Shown here: positions 58,328 to 64,000 of the stretch, piece after piece
How positions within the stretch are numbered: position 1 is the first letter of the stretch
Layout of the letters: each line of letters opens with the position of its first letter
Source: Lysobacteraceae bacterium P
Lineage (GTDB): Bacteria > Pseudomonadota > Gammaproteobacteria > Xanthomonadales > Xanthomonadaceae
Length of the DNA: 64,000 nt
Reading direction: 5' to 3'
Assembly: GCA_005503055.1 (NCBI GenBank)
Contig: SCOX01000005.1
Location: 234,252-298,251, forward strand
Notes under the pieces: generated by a model
What the model saw: only the letters and a program-made list of their open reading frames with translations
Database searches by the model: none
What the model was told of the DNA's origin: nothing
Program-made: the position numbers and the translations under genes

Positions 58328-60051
58328 TGCGATGCGTCCTCGGCGAGCGGGCGCAATCCCTTGCTGCAGATGTCCATGATGGCCTGGATGTCCGGCGGCT
58401 TGACCAGATGGTGGTCGAAGCCGGCCTGCAACGTGCGTTGGCGGTCTTCCGGCTGGCCCCATCCGGTGACCGCGACGATCACCAGCGTGTCGCCGTGTGC
58501 GTCGCGCAGTGCGCGGGCGACGTCGTAACCGCTGCGTCCCGGCATGCCGACGTCGAGGAAGACGATCTCCGGCGCGAAGCCCGCCACTTCCGTCTCCACG
58601 CTCAGCGGGTCGTACACCGCGCGCGTTTCGTGGCCGAGCAGGCGCACCATCATCGCCAGTGTGTCTGCAGCGTCGTGGTTGTCGTCCACCACCAGCACGC
58701 GTCGCGAGACCGAAGTCGCATCGCGCACGGTCGGCGCCGCGGGCTGCGCCGCATCGGTCGCGCCACCGCAGGGCAGGTGTACGCGGAACGTCGAACCGTG
58801 GCCCGGCCCGTCGCTGTGCACCTCGACGCGACCGCCGTGCATCTCGGTCAGTCGCTGCACCAGCGTCAGGCCGATGCCGAGTCCGCCGCGCGAGCGCTCC
58901 ACCGTGGTGTCGACCTGGCGGAACATCTCGAACACCGTCTCCATCTGCTCCGTCGTCAGGCCGATGCCGCGGTCGCTGACCCAGACGTGCACGAGGCCGT
59001 CCTCAAGCGCGGCGCCCAGTTCGATGCGGCCGTCCGGATCGGAATACTTCGCCGCATTGTTGAGCAGGTTCGCGAACACCTGCGCCAGGCGCGCGTGATC
59101 GGCATCCAGCGCGATCGGTTCGTCGGGCAGGTGCAGGGCCAGCGTGTGCCCGCCCTGATCGATCAGCGGGCGCGCGGTATCCACGGCCGCGCCAATGACG
59201 TCCTGCAGCACGGTCGAGGCGCGGCGCAGGGTGAGCTTGCCGCGCGTGATGCGGGCGATGTCGAGCAGGTCCTCGATCATCCGCACCAGCAGCGAGAGCT
59301 GGCGTTCCATCATCGACAGCAGCGGATCGTGGTCGTCGGGCGCGCGCAGGCGCCGTACCGCGAGCGCGTTCTGCAATGGCGCGAGCGGATTGCGCAGTTC
59401 GTGCGCGAGCGTGGCGAGAAACTCGTCCTTGCGCTGGTCGGCTTCACGCAGCTGCCGTTCGGCGCGCGTGCGTTCCTTGTTCTCGATCAGCAGGTCGCGG
59501 TTGCGCAGCTCAAGCTCGGAGTTGGCCGCGCGCAGCGAGGCATTCAGGCGTTCGAGCTCGTTCGCCTTCTCCTGCTCCAGTTCGCGATGCGCCGCTTCCA
59601 GGCTGGCGTTGGCCACCTGCAACTCGCGTCGCTTGCGGTACAGCTCCGCCAGAACCGACACCTTGGTGCGCATGATCTCCGGGATCACCGGGACCATCAC
59701 GTAGTCCACGGCGCCGAGCTTGTAGCCGCGAAGGCGATCCAGGTCGCTCAGGTTCACCGCGGTGACGAAGATGATCGGCGTGTTCTCGAAGCGCGGATGC
59801 TGATGGATCAGCGTCGCGGTCTCGAAACCGTCCATCACCGGCATGTTCACGTCGAGCAGGATGACGGCGTACTCGTCTTCCATCAGCAACTTCAGCGCTT
59901 CCATGCCCGAACGCGCGTCGACCAGGTCCTCGCCCAGCGGCTCCAGGATGGCGCGGTAGGTCAACAGGCGTCCGGGCTGGTCGTCGACCAGCAGGATCTT
60001 GACCGCCGCGACCGCGGTCGTCGTCGTGGTGGCGCTCAACGCTGGAGCCAT
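58324..60051 (-). CDS. hybrid histidine kinase, REC-coiled coil-HisKA-HATPase-REC
   Basis: This 575-residue cytoplasmic protein begins with a receiver (KILLVDDQPGR, Asp67 in VILLDVNMP). A coiled coil (about 135-220) follows, then HisKA (EFLATLAHELRNPLAPLQNAL), an ATPase domain (NLLNNAAKYSD, VSDRGIG, RGGLGIGLTLVQRL) and a C-terminal receiver (VLVVDDNHDA, IVFLDVGMPGRSG). The N-terminal receiver probably takes its signal from the kinase encoded just upstream. The ATG at 60051 lies 16 bases inside that upstream gene. Confidence 0.92.
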   Translation of the reverse strand: MAPALSATTTTTAVAAVKILLVDDQPGRLLTYRAILEPLGEDLVDARSGMEALKLLMEDEYAVILLDVNMPVMDGFETATLIHQHPRFENTPIIFVTAVNLSDLDRLRGYKLGAVDYVMVPVIPEIMRTKVSVLAELYRKRRELQVANASLEAAHRELEQEKANELERLNASLRAANSELELRNRDLLIENKERTRAERQLREADQRKDEFLATLAHELRNPLAPLQNALAVRRLRAPDDHDPLLSMMERQLSLLVRMIEDLLDIARITRGKLTLRRASTVLQDVIGAAVDTARPLIDQGGHTLALHLPDEPIALDADHARLAQVFANLLNNAAKYSDPDGRIELGAALEDGLVHVWVSDRGIGLTTEQMETVFEMFRQVDTTVERSRGGLGIGLTLVQRLTEMHGGRVEVHSDGPGHGSTFRVHLPCGGATDAAQPAAPTVRDATSVSRRVLVVDDNHDAADTLAMMVRLLGHETRAVYDPLSVETEVAGFAPEIVFLDVGMPGRSGYDVARALRDAHGDTLVIVAVTGWGQPEDRQRTLQAGFDHHLVKPPDIQAIMDICSKGLRPLAEDASQ

Positions 60052-63000
60052 TGCCGCAGGACCCCAAGCAACTGGTCGGTGACGACCGGCTTGGCGAGGT
60101 AGTCGGACGCGCCCGCTTCCAGGCACTTCTCGCGGTCGCCCTTCATCGCCTTGGCGGTCAGCGCGACGATCGGCAGGGTGCGACGATCGTTGCGCGAACG
60201 GATCTCGCGCATGGTGTCGTAGCCGTCCATGCCGGGCATCATGATGTCCATCAGCACGAGGTCGAGTTCCGGCATGTCGCCGACCTTGGTGATCGCGTCG
60301 CGGCCGTTGCCGGCGGTGTGCACGTGCATGCCGTGGCGTTCGAGCACGCTAGACAGCGCGAAGATGTTGCGCACGTCGTCGTCCACCACCAGCACGTTCT
60401 TGCCGCGCAGACCGTCGTCGGATTCATGCAGGCTGCGCACCATGCGCTGCTTGGCCGCCGGCAGGTTGCCGATGACGCGGTGCAGGAACAGCGCGGTCTC
60501 GTCGAGCAGGCGTTCGGGCGACTCCACGCCCTTGAGCACCACGCTGCGTGCCACGCGACGCAGGCGTTCGCTTTCGTCCGCGCTCAGGTCCTTGCCGGTG
60601 AACACCACGATCGGCAGGTTGCGCAGCGACTGGTCCGCGTGGATGCGCTCGAGCAGGTCGAAACCGCTCATGTCGGGCAGGCGCAGGTCCAGCACCGCGC
60701 AGTCGTAGCGGCCTTCGCGCAGGGCCGCCAGCGCGTCTTCGCCGGAGCCGACGGTGTCGATGACGATGTCGTCGTGGCGCAACAGCTCCACGATGCTCAT
60801 CTGCTCGACCGCGTCGTCCTCCACCACGAGCAGGCGCTTCACGCGCGGGCTCGCGTACTCCTTGATGCGCTCCAGCGCCTGGCCGATGGTTTCCGAGGTC
60901 GAGGGCTTGGCGAGGTAGGAGAACGCGCCGCGCTCGATGCTGTGGTGGCGGCTTTCCTCGACGGTGACGATTTGCACCGGGATGTGACGCGTCGCCGCGT
61001 CCTGCTTCAGGCGCGCGAGCACGGTCCAGCCGAGCATGTCGGGCAGGAAGATGTCGAGCGTGATCGCGGTCGGACGGTACTCGCGCACCAAGCGCAGCGC
61101 TTCGTCGCCGCGGTTGGCGTGCAGCACCTGGAAGCCGCGCGAGCGCGCGAGGTCGCGCAGCACGGACGCATAGTGCGTGTCGTCTTCGACGATCAGCAGC
61201 GTCGGCACCTCCGACATCAGCACGTCGCGGTCGTCCTCGATCTTTTCCGCGACCGCCGCATCGGCGCCGGCGACGTGTTCGGCCGGAACCGGCACTTCCA
61301 CGCGCACGCGGCTGGACATACGCACCGCATCGCGCGCCTCGGCGGCGGCATCGCCATTGCCGACGTAGTTGAGCGGCAGGTAGAGCGTGAACGTGCTGCC
61401 TTCGCCTTCGGCACTGCTCAGCTTGAGTTCGCCGCCGAGCAGACCGGCGATTTCGCGGCTGATCGCCAGGCCCAGGCCGGTGCCGCCGTACTTGCGCGCG
61501 GTGCCGGCGTCCGCCTGCTGGAACGCCTCGAACACGATGCGTTGCTTGTCCGGCGAAATGCCGATGCCGGTGTCGGTGACTTCGATGGCGACGACGACCG
61601 GCGCGCGGGCCAGCACCGGATGGTCCTCGTTCCAGCCGCGCGTGACCGGACGTGCGTGCAGTCGCACGCTGCCGTGCTCGGTGAACTTGAACGCGTTCGA
61701 CAGCAGGTTCTTGAGGATCTGCTGCAGGCGCTTGGGGTCGGAGCGCAGCGTCGGCCCGAGCTCCTTGGCGAAGTCGACCACGAAGTCCAGCTTGCGCCGC
61801 TCGGCTTCGTGGCGGAAACCGCGCTCCAGGTTCTCGCGCAGGTGCGCGAAGCTGATCGCCTCGATGTCGATCGTGACCGTGCCGGACTCGATCTTCGAAA
61901 GATCCAGGATGTCGCTGATCAGATGCAGCAGGTCGGTGCCGGCGGCGTGGATGGTGTGGCCGAACTCGACCTGGCGTTCGCTCAGGTTGTCCTCCGGATT
62001 CTCGGCCAACTGCTGGCTCAGGATCAGGATGCTGTTGAGCGGCGTGCGCAACTCGTGCGACATGTTGGCGAGGAACTCGGACTTGTAGCGCGAGGTCTGC
62101 GCCAGCTCAGCCGCCTTTTCCTCGAGCGCGCGACGCGCGTGCTCGATCTGCAGGTTCTTCTGCTCCACCTCGGACTTCTGCGCGGCCAGCAACGAGGCCT
62201 TGAGCGCGATTTCCTCGTTGGTCTGCTGCAGTTCGTCCTGCTGCGTCTGCAGTTCGCCGGCCAGCTGCTGCGACTGAGACAACAGGCTCTCGGTGCGCAT
62301 CGTCGCTTCGATCGTGTTGAGCACGATGCCGATGCTGCCCGACAGCTGCTCCAGGAACGCGCGCTGCGACGGCGTGAACTCGTGCAGCGAAGCCAGCTCG
62401 ATCACCGCCTTGACCTGGTCCTCGAACAGCACCGGAAGCACGATCACGCTGCGCGCCGGGGCTTCGATCAGGCCCGACTGGATGCGCACGTTCTGCTTGC
62501 CATCGCCGATGCCGCGGATGTTCTCCAGCACGATCAGGCGCGCCTCGGCCGCGCACTGGCCGACCAGGCCTTCGCCGAAGGCAAGCGAACGGCCAGTCCC
62601 CGGCGAGGTGTCGGCGTAACCGGCGAGCTGGCGCAGTCGCGGCGATTCGCCTTCGTCGCCTGCTTCGACGATGTACATCACGCCCTGTTGCGCGTCGACC
62701 AGCGGCGCCAGTTCCGACAGGAGCATCTGGCCGAGCGTGAGCAGGTCACGCTGACCCTGCATCATCGAGGAGAACTTGGCGAGGTTGGTCTTCAGCCAGT
62801 CCTGTTCGCGGTTCGACTCGGTCGTCGCGCGCAGGTTGGCGATCATCGCGTTGATGTTGTCCTTCAGGTCGGCCACTTCGCCGCGCACGTCCACCTGGAT
62901 CGAACGCGTGAGGTCGCCCTGCGTCACCGCGGTCGCCACTTCGGCGATCGCGCGCACCTGGTTGGTCAGGTTCGCGGCGAGCTGGTTCACGTTCGCGGTG

Positions 63001-64000
63001 AGGTCCTTCCAGATGCCCGCGGTGCCCGGCACCTTGGCCTGGCCGCCGAGACGGCCCTCCACGCCCACCTCGCGCGCCACGGTGGTGACCTGGTCGGCGA
63101 AGATCGCCAGCGTGTTGGTCATGCTGTTGATGGTGTCGGCCAGTTCGGCCACTTCGCCCTTGGCTTCCACCGTCAGCTTGCGGTGCAGATCGCCGTTGGC
63201 CACCGAGGTCACCACCGCCGCGATGCCGCGCACCTGGGTGGTGAGGTTGGACGCCATCGAGTTGACGTTGTCGGTCAGGTCCTTCCAGGTGCCGGCCACG
63301 CCGGGTACGCGCGCCTGGCCGCCGAGCTTGCCTTCGGTGCCCACTTCACGCGCCACGCGCGTCACTTCGGCGGCGAAGCCGTTGAGCTGGTCCACCATCG
63401 TGTTGAGGGTTTCCTTCAGCTGAAGGATCTCGCCCTCGGCGCCCACCGCGATCTTGCGCGACAGGTCGCCCTTGGCCACCGACGTCGCCACTTCGGCGAT
63501 GTTGCGCACCTGGGTGGTGAGGTTGGACGCCATCGAATTGACGTTGTCGGTCAGGTCCTTCCAGGCGCCGGTCACGCCGGGCACCTGCGCCTGGCCACCG
63601 AGCTTGCCTTCGGTGCCCACTTCTCGCGCCACTCGCGTGACTTCCGCGGCGAAGCCGTTGAGCTGGTCCACCATCGTGTTGATGGTTTCCTTCAGCTGCA
63701 GGATTTCGCCCTTCACGTCCACGGCGATCTTGCGCGAGAGGTCGCCCTTGGCGACCGCGGTGGTCACTTCGGCGATGTTGCGCACCTGCGCGGTGAGGTT
63801 GGACGCCATCGAGTTGACGTTGTCGGTCAGGTCCTTCCACGTGCCGGCCACGCCGGGCACCTGCGCCTGGCCACCGAGCTTGCCTTCGGTGCCCACTTCT
63901 CGCGCCACTCGCGTGACTTCCGCGGCGAAGCCGTTGAGCTGGTCCACCATCGTGTTGATGGTTTCCTTCAGCTGCAGGATTTCGCCCTTCACGTCCACGG
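60036..64000 (-). CDS. multi-HAMP triple-receiver hybrid histidine kinase (5' end beyond window)
   Basis: At least 1320 residues are visible; the N-terminus lies past the window. Tandem 92-residue HAMP modules come first, then a GAF domain ([20 protein letters not shown]). A coiled coil, HisKA ([20 protein letters not shown]) and ATPase ([33 protein letters not shown]) follow, then three receivers ([36 protein letters not shown]). The layout is that of Nik1/group III-like HAMP-array kinases. These respond to osmotic or cell-envelope state in fungi; the bacterial signal is unknown. Its stop overlaps the next kinase gene. Confidence 0.93.
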   Translation of the reverse strand, partial: VDVKGEILQLKETINTMVDQLNGFAAEVTRVAREVGTEGKLGGQAQVPGVAGTWKDLTDNVNSMASNLTAQVRNIAEVTTAVAKGDLSRKIAVDVKGEILQLKETINTMVDQLNGFAAEVTRVAREVGTEGKLGGQAQVPGVTGAWKDLTDNVNSMASNLTTQVRNIAEVATSVAKGDLSRKIAVGAEGEILQLKETLNTMVDQLNGFAAEVTRVAREVGTEGKLGGQARVPGVAGTWKDLTDNVNSMASNLTTQVRGIAAVVTSVANGDLHRKLTVEAKGEVAELADTINSMTNTLAIFADQVTTVAREVGVEGRLGGQAKVPGTAGIWKDLTANVNQLAANLTNQVRAIAEVATAVTQGDLTRSIQVDVRGEVADLKDNINAMIANLRATTESNREQDWLKTNLAKFSSMMQGQRDLLTLGQMLLSELAPLVDAQQGVMYIVEAGDEGESPRLRQLAGYADTSPGTGRSLAFGEGLVGQCAAEARLIVLENIRGIGDGKQNVRIQSGLIEAPARSVIVLPVLFEDQVKAVIELASLHEFTPSQRAFLEQLSGSIGIVLNTIEATMRTESLLSQSQQLAGELQTQQDELQQTNEEIALKASLLAAQKSEVEQKNLQIEHARRALEEKAAELAQTSRYKSEFLANMSHELRTPLNSILILSQQLAENPEDNLSERQVEFGHTIHAAGTDLLHLISDILDLSKIESGTVTIDIEAISFAHLRENLERGFRHEAERRKLDFVVDFAKELGPTLRSDPKRLQQILKNLLSNAFKFTEHGSVRLHARPVTRGWNEDHPVLARAPVVVAIEVTDTGIGISPDKQRIVFEAFQQADAGTARKYGGTGLGLAISREIAGLLGGELKLSSAEGEGSTFTLYLPLNYVGNGDAAAEARDAVRMSSRVRVEVPVPAEHVAGADAAVAEKIEDDRDVLMSEVPTLLIVEDDTHYASVLRDLARSRGFQVLHANRGDEALRLVREYRPTAITLDIFLPDMLGWTVLARLKQDAATRHIPVQIVTVEESRHHSIERGAFSYLAKPSTSETIGQALERIKEYASPRVKRLLVVEDDAVEQMSIVELLRHDDIVIDTVGSGEDALAALREGRYDCAVLDLRLPDMSGFDLLERIHADQSLRNLPIVVFTGKDLSADESERLRRVARSVVLKGVESPERLLDETALFLHRVIGNLPAAKQRMVRSLHESDDGLRGKNVLVVDDDVRNIFALSSVLERHGMHVHTAGNGRDAITKVGDMPELDLVLMDIMMPGMDGYDTMREIRSRNDRRTLPIVALTAKAMKGDREKCLEAGASDYLAKPVVTDQLLGVLRQWLQR
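62895..64000 (-). repeat. tandem 276-bp HAMP-module repeats
   Basis: Four units of exactly 276 bp (92 codons) are visible, with boundaries near 63998, 63722, 63446, 63170 and 62895. The two units nearest the window edge differ at only a few bases, the third is close, and the fourth is diverged. At least one more partial HAMP follows. The array continues beyond 64000. Confidence 0.85.

Noticed and set aside
62895..64000. Tandem 276-bp repeats as an assembly artefact
   Set aside because: Period is a whole number of codons, the units differ at scattered positions and encode intact HAMP modules; real, although copy number should be confirmed.

Overview
The window is 64 kb of high-GC chromosome from a gammaproteobacterium, most likely a Lysobacter-like member of the Xanthomonadaceae. 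This is inferred from the codon bias (nearly every third position is G or C), the six-gene mla operon that includes mlaA, the recC-recB-recD order, ntrBC, the family-type RHS fragment and the many GC-rich palindromic intergenic repeats. No rRNA, tRNA, CRISPR array or replication origin was recognised.

Layout. 1-6.2 kb: rmuC, then on the minus strand the complete outer-membrane lipid-asymmetry operon mlaF-E-D-C-B-A, closed by a clear terminator. 6.4-15.2 kb: the RecBCD operon recC-recB-recD with ATGA overlaps. 15.2-16.0 kb: a membrane-anchored phytochelatin-synthase-like protein. 16.1-25.7 kb: a LysR regulator divergent from a six-gene multidrug-efflux operon (DUF2798-like protein, degenerate SDR, RND adaptor, RND pump, classical SDR, outer-membrane factor), ended by a terminator. 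25.7-33.1 kb: folE, a small GIY-YIG protein flanked by oppositely oriented repeats, then gltB-gltD. 33.6-38 kb: a Tet-type MFS pump, a Cys/His-rich mini-protein, a barnase-barstar pair, an I78 inhibitor, a GNAT enzyme and a lipoprotein SodC. 38-40.6 kb: ntrB-ntrC.

40.6-45.07 kb is the one clearly foreign segment. It has lower GC and different codon use, and reads as a decayed Tn7/Tn5053-type transposon: iterated end repeats, a HEPN/AbiU2-like cargo gene, two orphan small genes, an intact tniQ, and a tniB/tnsC ATPase of which only the C-terminal end remains. It abuts a fragment of an RHS gene lacking both ends.

45-49.5 kb: an NADP-dependent oxidoreductase, an MFS exporter and AraC and LysR regulators. 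49.5-53.7 kb: a DoxX-like membrane protein and a large Y_Y_Y-type sensor kinase with its NarL-type response regulator. 53.8-57.6 kb: a small hypothetical, an acyl-CoA dehydrogenase, a secreted cupin and an anchored alpha/beta-hydrolase. 57.6-64 kb: three overlapping signalling genes, ending in a multi-HAMP triple-receiver hybrid kinase that runs off the window. The most interesting places are the TniQ element with its possible defence cargo, the repeat-flanked frameshifted GIY-YIG gene, the efflux operon with two embedded SDRs, and the barnase-barstar pair.
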